Below are positions 23,727 through 32,850 of a stretch of 64,000 nt of DNA, piece by piece; position 1 is the first letter of the stretch; every line of letters begins with the position of its first letter. The stretch is from Microbulbifer litoralis (GTDB lineage: Bacteria; Pseudomonadota; Gammaproteobacteria; Pseudomonadales; Cellvibrionaceae): the NCBI RefSeq assembly GCF_023634065.1, contig NZ_JALKCV010000004.1, positions 124,001 to 188,000 of the forward strand, written 5' to 3'. Position numbers and translations under genes: made by a program. The notes below the pieces were generated by a model. It saw nothing but the letters and a program-made list of their open reading frames with translations. It searched no databases and had not been told where the DNA came from.

Positions 23727-25157
23727 CTATTCGCCGTCGCTTTCGGTTTCGGTCTCTTCTGTAGCCTCGACCTCCGGCTCCGGCAGGCCCTTGCGATCGC
23801 TACCCTCCGCCTCTTCGCGCAGGTCGGCACTGATCTGCTTGCGGGTCTTGGCGCCCAGCTTGCGCAGGCTGTCGATGCGCTTGACGGCGTTGCCGCGGCC
23901 GGTGGCCAGGCGCTTGTAGGTCTGCTGGTAGGCGTCGTCCGCCTGGCGCAGGCGCTCCCCGAGCGCGTCGAGGGATTCCAGCACCATCGCGAACTGGTCG
24001 TGCAGCTTGCCCGCCTCGGCGGCGATCTTCTCGGCGTTCTTGTTCTGCTTTTCGTAGCGCCAGATATTCTCCACCGTGCGCAACGTCGCCATCAGACTGG
24101 TGGGGCTGACCAGCACAATGTGTTTTTCGTAGGCGTCGCGGAACAGGTTCGGGTCGCCCTGCATCGCCAGCATATAGGCGGCCTCGATGGGCACGAAGAT
24201 AAAGACGAAGTCCAGCGTGCGCACGCCCTCGAGCTGCTCGTAGGCCTTCTTGTTCAGGCCGGTGATATGGGCGCGCAGGGAGTTTACGTGCTGTTTCAGC
24301 GCCTGGGCGCGCTCGTCGTCGGTCTCCGCCGATGCGTAGCGCTCGTAGTCCACCAGAGAGACTTTCGAGTCGATGATCAGGTCCTTGCCCTCCGGCAGGC
24401 GCACGATCACGTCCGGCTGTTGGCGGCGGCCGTCGCTGGTGCCAGTCTTGAGAGAAACCTGGGTTTCATACTCGCGGCCCTTCTGCAGGCCGGACTGCTC
24501 CAGCAGCCGCTCCAGTACCACCTCGCCCCAGTTGCCCTGGATCTTGCGGTCGCCCTTCAGGGCCGACGTCAGGTTCAGGGCCTCATCACTGATGCGCTGG
24601 GTCTGCTCCCGCAGCGCCTTGATCTGGCCCACCAGGCTGCCGCGCTCGCGGTTCTCCTGGTCATAGACATGCTCGACGCGCTTGCGGAAATCCCCCAGTT
24701 GGCGCTCCAGCGGGTCCAGGCTCTTGCGCAGGCTGTCCTCGCTGCGGCGTGCGAAGGCCTGCTGCTTCTCCTCGAAGATGCGGTTGGCCAGGTTCTCGAA
24801 CTGCTCCGTCATCGCCTTGCGGGTCTGTTCCAGCAGCTGGCGCTGCTCCGCCAGCGCGGCTTCGCCCTTCTCCACCAGCACCTGGCTGCGGGTCAGGCGC
24901 TGCAGTTTTTCCTCGAGCTCGGCGCGCAGTTTCTGTATCTCGGCCTGCAACTGCGACTCCCGCTCACGGCTGCCGTCGAGACGCGAGCCGGCGATTTTCA
25001 GTTCCGCGCCGGTGTCCTGCAGCTCTGCGAGCGCCTGTTCCAGCCGTCGCTGCACACCCGCCCTGCCCAGCCAGAACGCCAGGCCGGGCAGCAGCACCAG
25101 CAAAACGGTGGCGAGAATCGCGTGTTCGGCAGTCACTTGCAGCGGGAACAATTCCAT
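23727..25157 (-). CDS. rmuC: DNA recombination protein RmuC
   Basis: The 476-residue protein has an N-terminal membrane helix (about 14-32), a long coiled coil (about 33-180) and the RmuC nuclease-like domain (about 195-430). Conserved stretches include IQGNWGEVVLERLLEQSGL, the D-X-K-type core DLIIDSKVSLVDYERY, and VFIFVPIEAAYMLA. RmuC limits inversions at short inverted repeats in E. coli. A Glu/Asp-rich tail of about 40 residues follows. It is divergent from murI with only 68 bp between, so the two promoters must overlap. Confidence 0.94.
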   Translation of the reverse strand: MELFPLQVTAEHAILATVLLVLLPGLAFWLGRAGVQRRLEQALAELQDTGAELKIAGSRLDGSRERESQLQAEIQKLRAELEEKLQRLTRSQVLVEKGEAALAEQRQLLEQTRKAMTEQFENLANRIFEEKQQAFARRSEDSLRKSLDPLERQLGDFRKRVEHVYDQENRERGSLVGQIKALREQTQRISDEALNLTSALKGDRKIQGNWGEVVLERLLEQSGLQKGREYETQVSLKTGTSDGRRQQPDVIVRLPEGKDLIIDSKVSLVDYERYASAETDDERAQALKQHVNSLRAHITGLNKKAYEQLEGVRTLDFVFIFVPIEAAYMLAMQGDPNLFRDAYEKHIVLVSPTSLMATLRTVENIWRYEKQNKNAEKIAAEAGKLHDQFAMVLESLDALGERLRQADDAYQQTYKRLATGRGNAVKRIDSLRKLGAKTRKQISADLREEAEGSDRKGLPEPEVEATEETETESDGE

Positions 25158-25225
25158 AAAAAACTCTCGGATTTGCGGTATTCTTGTACGACTGAGTCAA
25201 GCAGTCGGGACGGTTTTGCAGGTCG

Positions 25226-26041
25226 ATGGCGGAAGTCGCTTATTCTAACAGTTTGCCCCCCAGCGCGCTGATCTTCGATTCCGGCGTCGGCGCCATCAGC
25301 ATCGCCCGCGAGATCCGCCGGCTGCTGCCGGGCCTGACGCTGCATTTCGGCATCGACAACGGCTTCTACCCCTACGGCAGCCGCAGCGAGGAGGCTCTGA
25401 GGCCGCGGATCGTCGAACAGGCCACTGCCATGATGACCGCCAGCGGCGCCGATATCCTCGTCGTCGGCTGCAACACCGCCAGCACCCTGGCTCTGCCCCA
25501 GTTGCGCGAAGTGCTGAGCCAACCGGTGGTGGGCGTGGTACCGGCGGTCAAACCGGCGGCCGCCGCCAGCCGCACCGGCACCATCGCCCTGATCGCCACT
25601 GAGGGAACGGTCAACCGTAACTATACCCGCGACCTGATCCAGCAGTTCGGCAACGGCTGCCGCGTGATCAACGTACCGGCGCCCGAACTGGTGCGCCTGG
25701 CCGAGGCCAAACTGCGCGGCGAGGCGATCTCCGCCCGCGACCTGGCGCCGGTGCTGGCGCGCATCTTCCACACCGCCGGCGGCGACAGCGTGGATATCGC
25801 CGTGCTGGCCTGCACCCATTTCCCGCTTCTGCGGGAGGAACTTGACCGCTATGCGCCGCGGCGTATTCAATGGCTGGATTCGGGTGCCGCCATTGCACGG
25901 CGCGTGGGCTGGTGGCTGGAGGAACTGAAACTTGCGCCGCCCGACAAGCCCGGGGCCAGCCAACTGCTGACCAGCGCCGTGGACGAAGACAAAAAGATCC
26001 GCGGGGCCTTTGCAGAGTTCGATCCCCTGAATACTGTGTAG
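25226..26041 (+). CDS. murI: Glutamate racemase
   Basis: The 271-residue enzyme converts L- to D-glutamate for peptidoglycan. The two catalytic cysteines are C82 (VVGCNTAS) and C196 (LACTHFPLL). The substrate-binding segment reads IFDSGVGAISI rather than the usual FDSGVGGL, a mild divergence. The start at 25226 leaves a long N-terminus; the ATG is the only candidate before the conserved core. The stop codon is embedded in one arm of the inverted repeat at 26038-26141. Confidence 0.93.
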   Translation: MAEVAYSNSLPPSALIFDSGVGAISIAREIRRLLPGLTLHFGIDNGFYPYGSRSEEALRPRIVEQATAMMTASGADILVVGCNTASTLALPQLREVLSQPVVGVVPAVKPAAAASRTGTIALIATEGTVNRNYTRDLIQQFGNGCRVINVPAPELVRLAEAKLRGEAISARDLAPVLARIFHTAGGDSVDIAVLACTHFPLLREELDRYAPRRIQWLDSGAAIARRVGWWLEELKLAPPDKPGASQLLTSAVDEDKKIRGAFAEFDPLNTV

Positions 26042-26141
26042 GGTGCGCCGTGGCAGATAATTGCTCCATGCATTCTCTGCATGACCGCCATCCATGGCGG
26101 CCTCGCACCACTGCTGGATCAGTGCGTACGGCGCACCCTAC
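26038..26141. repeat. Inverted repeat with GTAGGGTGCGCCGT arms
   Basis: Perfect 14-bp arms GTAGGGTGCGCCGT (26038-26051) and its reverse complement (26128-26141) flank 76 bp between murI and the AddB-like gene. The same 14-mer occurs at 60844-60857 inside the hydantoinase gene. This is a dispersed palindromic repeat family; the present copy is a two-ended element. Confidence 0.8.
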
Positions 26142-26212
26142 GGGTTGACACCCCCGGACCCAAAAGGCGACCGTTAAGCCCACCCCTCCAAGAACTCGGA
26201 CACCAGAAATCC

Positions 26213-28915
26213 ATGCTGCAACCGGCGTTTCCCGCCCTGGAAATCCTCGCACAACTCCCCCCGGGAGGCCTGCTGCTGACCCCCAACAACCGCCTGCGCA
26301 ACCGCTGTCAGCAGGTCTATGCGGCGCAGCAACCCGCAGGGGCCTGCTGGGCGCCACCGCCGGTGGAATCCCTCAGTGGCTGGCTGGAGAAAACCTGGTT
26401 CGGCCTGCAACAGCGGGGCTGGAAACCGGCGCTGAAACAGGTCTTGAACCGCGAACAGCGCCAGATCCTGTGGCAGCGGGCGCTGGATGAATCGTTGGAG
26501 CGCGAGCTGCTCAACAGCCAGCAGCTCTGCCGCGATGCCGACGGCGCCCTGGCGCAACTGCTGCAGTGGCGACTGATCGACGACCTCCAGCGGATAGACG
26601 AAGCCGTGGAACCGCTGCTGGAACAGTTCGCCCTGGGCCTGAACCGCGACGACTACCCAGTGTTCCGCATGATCCGTGCCTTCACCGGGCAGCTCGACCG
26701 ACACAACGCCATCACCCCGGACCAGCGCGACCAACTGATACTGCGCGCCCTGAACGATGGCGCACTGGAAAAGCGGCCGCAGATCGACACCGCCGGCTTC
26801 GCGCAGATCTCGCCACTGGCCGAGGCGATTATCCAGGGCGCCGCGGACAAGGTGGTCCCCCGCCCGGCCACAGAACGCAAACCGCAAATCTACAGCGCCC
26901 CCTGCCGGGACCTGGAGCAGGAGCTCTACCAGGCCGCACGCTGGGCCGCACAAAAACTTGAACACGACAGCCGCGCCAGCGTCGGTATCGTCGTCAACAA
27001 CCTGGGCCAGTGCCGCGCGCTGGTGGAATCGGTTTTCGCCCGCGTGCTGGAACCGCAATTCCTCGACCCGGGCCAGCACCGCTACACACTGCCGTTCAAC
27101 TTCTCCGCCGGCACGCCGCTGGCCAGCACACCCATCGGCAGCGCCGCGCTGCAGCTGTTACAACTGCTGGAGGAAGACTGGGACTACTCGCAACTGCGCA
27201 ACCTGCTGTTCTGCCCCTTCTGGGGCGACGACGGGGAAACAGGAGAAACAGGACTGCGCAGCGCCCTCTTCCGCCGCCTGCAAAAACTGGAACTGCGCCG
27301 TATCGACGGCGCAACCCTGCGCTACTGGGCCGAGCGCACCGCCGAAGGCCTCGGACTTGAAACGCCATTACTGCCGCGCCAGCTGGAACAGATCGGCGAC
27401 CGCCGGCGCCGCTGGCAGCGCGCGCCGGCGGAAATCTGGGCCGCGCGCTTTTCGGACGTGCTGGCCACTCTCGGCTGGCCCGGCCAGCGCAATCCGGACA
27501 GCCAGGAATACCAGCAGTTGCTGCAGTGGGAGAGCGCGCTGGAAGGCCTGGCCGCGCTGTCCGCCGTCAGCGGCAGCCTGACACTGACCCAGGCCCAGCA
27601 GCAACTGCGCCAGATCGCCAGCCGCGCGCCCTTCCAGGCCGAGACCCGTGACGGCCCACTGCAGATTCTCGGCGTGCTCGAGGCCGGCGGCCTGGCCTTC
27701 GACCACCTGCGTCTTGTCGGCTTCGGCCAGCAACAGTGGCCCGCCGCGCCGGCCCCCAACCCGCTGCTGCCAATACAGTGGCAAAAACACTGGAAAATGC
27801 CCCGCGCCAGCGCCGAACGGGAACTGGAGCTGGCCCGCGAACTGAGCGACGACCTGCTGAACGCCAGTGGCGATATCGTCGTCAGCTACACCTGCGAGGA
27901 AGATGGCGTGCAGCAGGGTCTCAGCAACCTGTTTGGCAATCCAGAACCGGCCCAGCCGCTCGATGGCGATACGCTGCGGGAACACAACGCGCAACTGGCC
28001 GCCGGGCCGGCACTGGAAAAAGTCACCGACAGCCAGCTTCCCCCATTGACACCCGCCGACTGCGAACATGTCCGCGGCGGCGCCTCGGTCCTGAAGGCCC
28101 AGGCCCTGTGCCCACTGAACGCACAGCTGCGCTACCGCCTCGGCGCCAGCGATTTTATGGCCCCGGATATCGGCCTGTCCCCGGCCGAGCGCGGCAATAT
28201 CGTCCACCAGGTGCTGGCGGAATTCTGGCAGCACTGCAGCGACGCCGCGCGGCTGCAGTCGATGGAAGAGGAGGCGCGCAAGCGCCGGATCGTTGAAGCC
28301 ATCGACAACGCCCTGCGCAACGTGCGTAAAAAGTACGCCCACCTGCCGCCCGGCTTCTGGACCATGGAGCAGCAGCGCCTGCACAGGCTGATGGACCAGT
28401 GGCTGGCACTCGAAGCCGGGCGCCCCGCCTTCTCGGTGGAGAAAATCGAGTGGGAGCAGCAGGTGGCCATCGGCGGCCTGCAGTTCAACCTGCGCCTCGA
28501 CCGCCTGGATCGTCTCGCCGGTGGCGAGGAACTGGTGATCGACTACAAGACCGGCCAGACCAGCATCAACGACTGGCTCCCGGAAAGAATCCGCGAACCC
28601 CAACTGCCGCTCTACGCCCTGGCCCAACCCAAAGCCCGCGCTATTGCCTTCGGCCAGGTGCGCTACGGAGACTGCAGGTGGAGCGGCTGCGGTGAACTGG
28701 AACAACCGGTCAAGGGGATCAAGGCTGTCGCCGACATCCAAAAGGATGCCCCCTATTCCACCTGGCAGGACCTGGGCGACCACTGGCAACAGGGCCTGGA
28801 AATGCTCGCCGGCGAATACCGCAACGGCGTCGCGACGCTCGTCTTCGACCGCCCGGCAGACAACAACCGCGACCTCTGGCCCCTGAACCGCTGGCCCGAA
28901 CGCGAACAGGCCTGA
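26213..28915 (+). CDS. AddB-like nuclease of a helicase-nuclease pair
   Basis: Starting at ATG 26213 gives 900 residues. The first two thirds resemble an inactivated superfamily 1 helicase of the AddB type, with a nucleotide-binding-like LLTPNNRLRNR segment near residue 22 and no intact Walker A. The last 250 residues form a PD-(D/E)XK nuclease: GNIVHQVLAEFW (about 660), then RLDRLDRL and VIDYKTGQ (catalytic D and K) near 775. A QALCPLNAQLRYRL segment sits where AddB has one of its Fe-S cysteines, but I do not see the full four-cysteine set. It is 136 bp upstream of the AddA-like gene. Confidence 0.87.
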   Translation: MLQPAFPALEILAQLPPGGLLLTPNNRLRNRCQQVYAAQQPAGACWAPPPVESLSGWLEKTWFGLQQRGWKPALKQVLNREQRQILWQRALDESLERELLNSQQLCRDADGALAQLLQWRLIDDLQRIDEAVEPLLEQFALGLNRDDYPVFRMIRAFTGQLDRHNAITPDQRDQLILRALNDGALEKRPQIDTAGFAQISPLAEAIIQGAADKVVPRPATERKPQIYSAPCRDLEQELYQAARWAAQKLEHDSRASVGIVVNNLGQCRALVESVFARVLEPQFLDPGQHRYTLPFNFSAGTPLASTPIGSAALQLLQLLEEDWDYSQLRNLLFCPFWGDDGETGETGLRSALFRRLQKLELRRIDGATLRYWAERTAEGLGLETPLLPRQLEQIGDRRRRWQRAPAEIWAARFSDVLATLGWPGQRNPDSQEYQQLLQWESALEGLAALSAVSGSLTLTQAQQQLRQIASRAPFQAETRDGPLQILGVLEAGGLAFDHLRLVGFGQQQWPAAPAPNPLLPIQWQKHWKMPRASAERELELARELSDDLLNASGDIVVSYTCEEDGVQQGLSNLFGNPEPAQPLDGDTLREHNAQLAAGPALEKVTDSQLPPLTPADCEHVRGGASVLKAQALCPLNAQLRYRLGASDFMAPDIGLSPAERGNIVHQVLAEFWQHCSDAARLQSMEEEARKRRIVEAIDNALRNVRKKYAHLPPGFWTMEQQRLHRLMDQWLALEAGRPAFSVEKIEWEQQVAIGGLQFNLRLDRLDRLAGGEELVIDYKTGQTSINDWLPERIREPQLPLYALAQPKARAIAFGQVRYGDCRWSGCGELEQPVKGIKAVADIQKDAPYSTWQDLGDHWQQGLEMLAGEYRNGVATLVFDRPADNNRDLWPLNRWPEREQA

Positions 28916-28935
28916 CCCGGACCGCCCCCGGGAGC

Positions 28936-29020
28936 GCGGAGCTCCAGCTCCGCTTGCGGGCCGAAGGCCCGCCCGGATCCCGGATCGTATTGTCATGCCG
29001 GACTCGATCCGGTACCGGGA
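28936..29020. repeat. Composite palindromic repeat between the AddB-like and AddA-like genes
   Basis: Two palindromic elements lie side by side. GCGGAGCTCCAGCTCCGC (28936-28953, followed by GCGGGCCgaaGGCCCGC) is shared with 62735-62752 and, with small changes, 32591-32608. A CGGATCCCGGATC ... GCCGGACTCGATCCGG element follows (about 28974-29012), related to those at 32551-32578 and 41189-41215. Confidence 0.75.
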
Positions 29021-29051
29021 TAACGAGAGAACAACACAACAGAACTTCCAG

Positions 29052-32000
29052 ATGACCGAAGTGCTAGAAAAAAACCCACAACCCGTAGACGCCCAAGCCC
29101 GCACCCAGGCCCTGGACATTACCCAGAGCTTCGCCGTCTCCGCCCCGGCCGGCTCCGGCAAAACCGGCCTGCTGACCCAGCGCGTGCTGAAACTGCTGGC
29201 CGCCTGCCAGCAGCCGGAAGAAGTCCTCGCCATCACCTTCACCCGCAAGGCTGCCGGCGAGATGCGCGAGCGTTTGATAGAAGCCCTGCAACAGGCCCGC
29301 GATACAGCGCGCCCCGAAAATCCGCACGAAGCCATCACCTGGGAGCTGGCCAGGAAACTGCTCGACCGGGACCGCGAGCTCAACTGGCAACTGCTGCAGA
29401 TACCGCAGCGCCTGCGCATCCAGACCATCGACGGCCTCTGCCGCAGTCTCGCCAGCCAGCTGCCGATCGAAAGCGGCCTGGGCGCCCCCGGCGAACCGCT
29501 GGAGCAGACCCAGATCGCCTTCGAAATGGCCGTGGTCAACCTGCTCAAACACCTGGACGGCAAAACCCCGGACACGGCCCTGCAGCAACTGCTGCTGCAC
29601 CTGGACAACGACCTGGGCCAACTGAACAAACTGCTGCAGATGCTGCTGGCAAAGCGCGACCAGTGGCTGGCGCCGCTGCTCAGTGTGGGCACGGCAGGCG
29701 CGCAGGATTATTTCCATTTCGTCATCGATGAACTGGTGGCGGAAAACCTGGCGCTGTTGGCACAGCGAATAAAAATCTACCAGGGGGAGATACTGGACCT
29801 CGCGGATTTCGCCGGCTGCTATCTGCGCGAACACAATCCGTCGCACTTACTGGCGAATTGCGCCGGCATCGAGGCACTGCCCGGCAGCGATGCCCAGGCC
29901 CTGCCCCGCTGGCTGGCGCTGATCAATATGCTGGTGACCGACAAAAACGGCCCCCGCAAGCGCGTCGACAAGCGCCACGGCTTTCCCACGGAAAAGGAAG
30001 TGCCGGGTGCCGACGAATACAAAAGCCGCCTCTATCAACTGTCTCTCGAGATCGGCGACAACACACAGCTGCTGGAGGCCTTCAACGAAACCCGCGCCCT
30101 GCCCACAGGCCTGCAACAGGAGCAGTGGGGGCTGCTGCAATCCCTTGCCCAGGTGCTGCCCAGACTGGTGGCCGAATTGAAACTGGTCTTCCAGCAACTG
30201 GGCGCCACCGATTACACCGAGGTGGCCCAGGCCGCACTGGTGGCCCTCGGCAGCAGCGACGAACCCACGGACCTGGCGCTGAAAATGGACGTGCAGACCA
30301 GGCACATCCTCGTGGACGAATTCCAGGACACCTCGCAGATGCAACTGCAACTGCTGGAAAAACTGACCGCCGGCTGGCAGCCCGACGATGGTCGCACACT
30401 GTTTATCGTCGGCGATGGCATGCAGTCCTGTTACGGTTTCCGCAACGCCAACGTGGGCATTTTCCTCGACGCCCGCAGTCGCGGTATCGGTGAAGTCGAG
30501 CTGACACCGCTGGACCTGCAGGTGAATTTCCGCTCCGAAGCCGCGGTGGTGGACTGGGTCAACGACACTTTTCATAAGGCGTTTCCGCCCGAGGACAATA
30601 TCGGCCGCGGCGCCGTGCGCTACCTGCAATCCAACGCTTTCAAGGGCATCAAATGGCCGGGCCCGGCGGTTAATTTCTACGGCTGTATCGATGACGAGGC
30701 GCGCAGCCGCGAGGCCCGACAGACCGTCGAACTGGTGCGGGACTTGCAGCGGAAAGATCCCGATGGCCGTATCGCCATCCTGGTGCGCAAGAAAAAACAC
30801 CTGGAGCGGATACTACCGGCGCTGGGCGCCGCCGGTATCGAATTCCAGGCGCCGGACCTGGCGCCGCTGGCCAGCAAGATGGTGGTGGTGGACCTGCTCA
30901 GCCTGACCCGCGCGCTGCTCGACCCCAGCGACCGCATCAGTTGGCTGGCACTGCTGCGTGCGCCCTGGTGCGGTCTGCAATTGCCGGACCTGTATACCCT
31001 GGCCAACTGGGGCAACGACGACACAGCGCCCACTGACACCAACGCCCGCCCGCTGCTGTTGGCCCTGCGGGAAATCGACCAGATCCCACTGCTGGGCGAA
31101 GACGCCCGCGCGCGCCTGCAGCGCGCCGCCGATCCCATCCTGCGGGCCTGGCAGCAGCGCGGCCGCAAACCGCTGCGCGCCTGGATCGAGGGCCTGTGGT
31201 TGGCCCTGGGTGGCCCCGCCACCGTCGCGCACAAAAACGAGCTGGACAATGTGCAGGACTTTTTCCAGCTTCTGGAACATTTCGACAGCGGCGGTCGCAT
31301 CGAGGACTGGCAGCAATTCTACAACGCGCTGGAAAAACTCTTCGCCCGCCCCGGCGAGGATGCCCGCGTACAGGTGATGACCATCCACAAATCCAAGGGC
31401 CTGGAGTTCGAGCACGTGCTGATCCCGGGCCTGGACCAGGGCGGCAAACCCGGTGGCGACCAACTGCTGCGCTGGGCCGAATGGCTGAACCGCGACGGCG
31501 AACCCCGCTTCCTGCTCGCCCCCAAAAGCGCCCGCGGCGATTCCGACCCGGTGTTCGATTTCCTCAGGCACGACAACAGCGAACGCGAACGATTGGAAGG
31601 CACGCGCCTGCTCTACGTCGGCTGCACCCGCGCCATCCGCTCGCTGCACCTGCTGGCCGCAATCAAGCGCGACGAAAAGAAAGGCATCCTCAAAGCCCCC
31701 GGCAGCGCCGCCCTGCTGACCGGCATCTGGCCGTCCATCCCGAAAAGCGATGACAGCGACTGGTGTCACTGGCTCGAAGTGCCGGAAGAAGCCGCAGAGC
31801 AGGAGCACCGGCAGCGCGATCACGACTACCTGCTGCGCCTGCCACAGGACTGGCAACCACCGGCAATGCCGAAACAGGAGTGGCTGGCCGAATACCGCAT
31901 GCCCGACTACCGGCCACCGGAACCCGAAGAGCCGGACTCTCCACCAAATATCCCCGAAATGGGCCAGGTTGCCCAGCGCTGGCTGCGCCACGCCGGCACC

Positions 32001-32498
32001 GTCGCCCACGAGACGCTGGCCACCATTGCCGAGACCGGCCTGCAGGACTGGAACGCGGAAAAGCGCTCCCGGCAACGCCCGCTGTGGCAACTGCGCCTGG
32101 CCCAGCTCGGCCTCTACGGTAGCGGGCTGGAAAAGGCAGGGGAAAAAGTCGAACAGGCGATCGCCAACACCCTGGCCTGCCAAACCGGCCGCTGGCTACT
32201 GGACGCGACACACCGGGATTCCGCCTGCGAACTGGAACTCCACAGCGGCGGCCGCCAGCTGCGCCGCTCCATCGTCGACCGAACATTCATCGATGCCGAA
32301 GGCACCCGCTGGATCGTCGACTACAAGACCGCCGAACCGACTGACGGCGAAGACCGCGAAACCTTTATCGCCGCGCAACTGGAAAAATACCGCGGCCAAC
32401 TGGAGGCCTACCGCAAACTCTTCTACGCCAGGGACGAACGCAATATCCGCTGCGCCCTCTACTTCCCCCTGTTCCAACACCTGGCCGAACTCCAGTAA
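29052..32498 (+). CDS. AddA-like UvrD-family helicase-nuclease
   Basis: The ATG at 29052 gives 1148 residues; a frame start at 28995 lies in repeat DNA and is unlikely. All superfamily 1A motifs are present: Walker A SAPAGSGKTGLLTQR (K37), ITFTRKAAGEMRER, Walker B ILVDEFQDTSQMQ (about 435), VGDGMQSCYGFRNA, VMTIHKSKGLEFEHV (about 780) and RLLYVGCTRAIRSLH (about 860). A PD-(D/E)XK nuclease follows at the C-terminus (WIVDYKTAEP near 1100). With the preceding AddB-like gene it should form a two-subunit, double-strand-break-resecting complex, the substitute for RecBCD. Whether RecBCD is also present cannot be seen here. Confidence 0.93.
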   Translation: MTEVLEKNPQPVDAQARTQALDITQSFAVSAPAGSGKTGLLTQRVLKLLAACQQPEEVLAITFTRKAAGEMRERLIEALQQARDTARPENPHEAITWELARKLLDRDRELNWQLLQIPQRLRIQTIDGLCRSLASQLPIESGLGAPGEPLEQTQIAFEMAVVNLLKHLDGKTPDTALQQLLLHLDNDLGQLNKLLQMLLAKRDQWLAPLLSVGTAGAQDYFHFVIDELVAENLALLAQRIKIYQGEILDLADFAGCYLREHNPSHLLANCAGIEALPGSDAQALPRWLALINMLVTDKNGPRKRVDKRHGFPTEKEVPGADEYKSRLYQLSLEIGDNTQLLEAFNETRALPTGLQQEQWGLLQSLAQVLPRLVAELKLVFQQLGATDYTEVAQAALVALGSSDEPTDLALKMDVQTRHILVDEFQDTSQMQLQLLEKLTAGWQPDDGRTLFIVGDGMQSCYGFRNANVGIFLDARSRGIGEVELTPLDLQVNFRSEAAVVDWVNDTFHKAFPPEDNIGRGAVRYLQSNAFKGIKWPGPAVNFYGCIDDEARSREARQTVELVRDLQRKDPDGRIAILVRKKKHLERILPALGAAGIEFQAPDLAPLASKMVVVDLLSLTRALLDPSDRISWLALLRAPWCGLQLPDLYTLANWGNDDTAPTDTNARPLLLALREIDQIPLLGEDARARLQRAADPILRAWQQRGRKPLRAWIEGLWLALGGPATVAHKNELDNVQDFFQLLEHFDSGGRIEDWQQFYNALEKLFARPGEDARVQVMTIHKSKGLEFEHVLIPGLDQGGKPGGDQLLRWAEWLNRDGEPRFLLAPKSARGDSDPVFDFLRHDNSERERLEGTRLLYVGCTRAIRSLHLLAAIKRDEKKGILKAPGSAALLTGIWPSIPKSDDSDWCHWLEVPEEAAEQEHRQRDHDYLLRLPQDWQPPAMPKQEWLAEYRMPDYRPPEPEEPDSPPNIPEMGQVAQRWLRHAGTVAHETLATIAETGLQDWNAEKRSRQRPLWQLRLAQLGLYGSGLEKAGEKVEQAIANTLACQTGRWLLDATHRDSACELELHSGGRQLRRSIVDRTFIDAEGTRWIVDYKTAEPTDGEDRETFIAAQLEKYRGQLEAYRKLFYARDERNIRCALYFPLFQHLAELQ

Positions 32499-32850
32499 CC
32501 CCGGGGACGCCCGCCGCCAGCTCCGCAAAAGCGGCGCAGCCGCTTTCTCCTGGATCCCGGATCAAGTCCGGCATGACGCTCCCTGGGCGCGCCGAGCTCC
32601 AGCTCGGCAAAGCGGGCCAAAGGCCAGCCAAACCCGACTCCCCATCCTCAACCCCCACCCAAAGCCCCCAGCCACCGCAAAATCCAACCAGAAACCCGAA
32701 AAACTTTAGGAAAAACCTTCCACCTCAACCCCAATCCCCCCAAAACCCTATTAGTTTCAAATGAAACCCTAGCCCCACCCCTGCTCCACAAGTAGGATAG
32801 ATGCCCGCTTTGCCCCGGAAACAAAGCGATTCAGCGAATACAGGCAAGTA
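32499..32850. other. Intergenic region with palindromic repeats upstream of aroF
   Basis: No gene is supported in these 352 bp. The first part holds repeats (32551-32608). The middle is an odd pyrimidine-poor, C- and A-rich tract (about 32640-32750, many CCC/AAA runs). Nearer aroF an inverted repeat GTTTCA-AA-TGAAAC occupies 32754-32767 and could be an operator; I cannot name the regulator. Confidence 0.5.
32551..32608. repeat. Composite palindromic repeat downstream of the AddA-like gene
   Basis: GGATCCCGGATCAAGTCC-type element (about 32551-32578) followed by GCCGAGCTCCAGCTCGGC (32591-32608) and a GC-rich tail. It contains the same two families as the repeat at 28936-29020 but in the opposite order, so the AddA-like gene is flanked by mirrored composite repeats. 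Confidence 0.7.

Noticed and set aside
32754..32767. GTTTCA-AA-TGAAAC as a TyrR or TrpR operator for aroF
   Set aside because: It does not match the TyrR box (TGTAAA-N6-TTTACA) or the TrpR operator, so no regulator is claimed.
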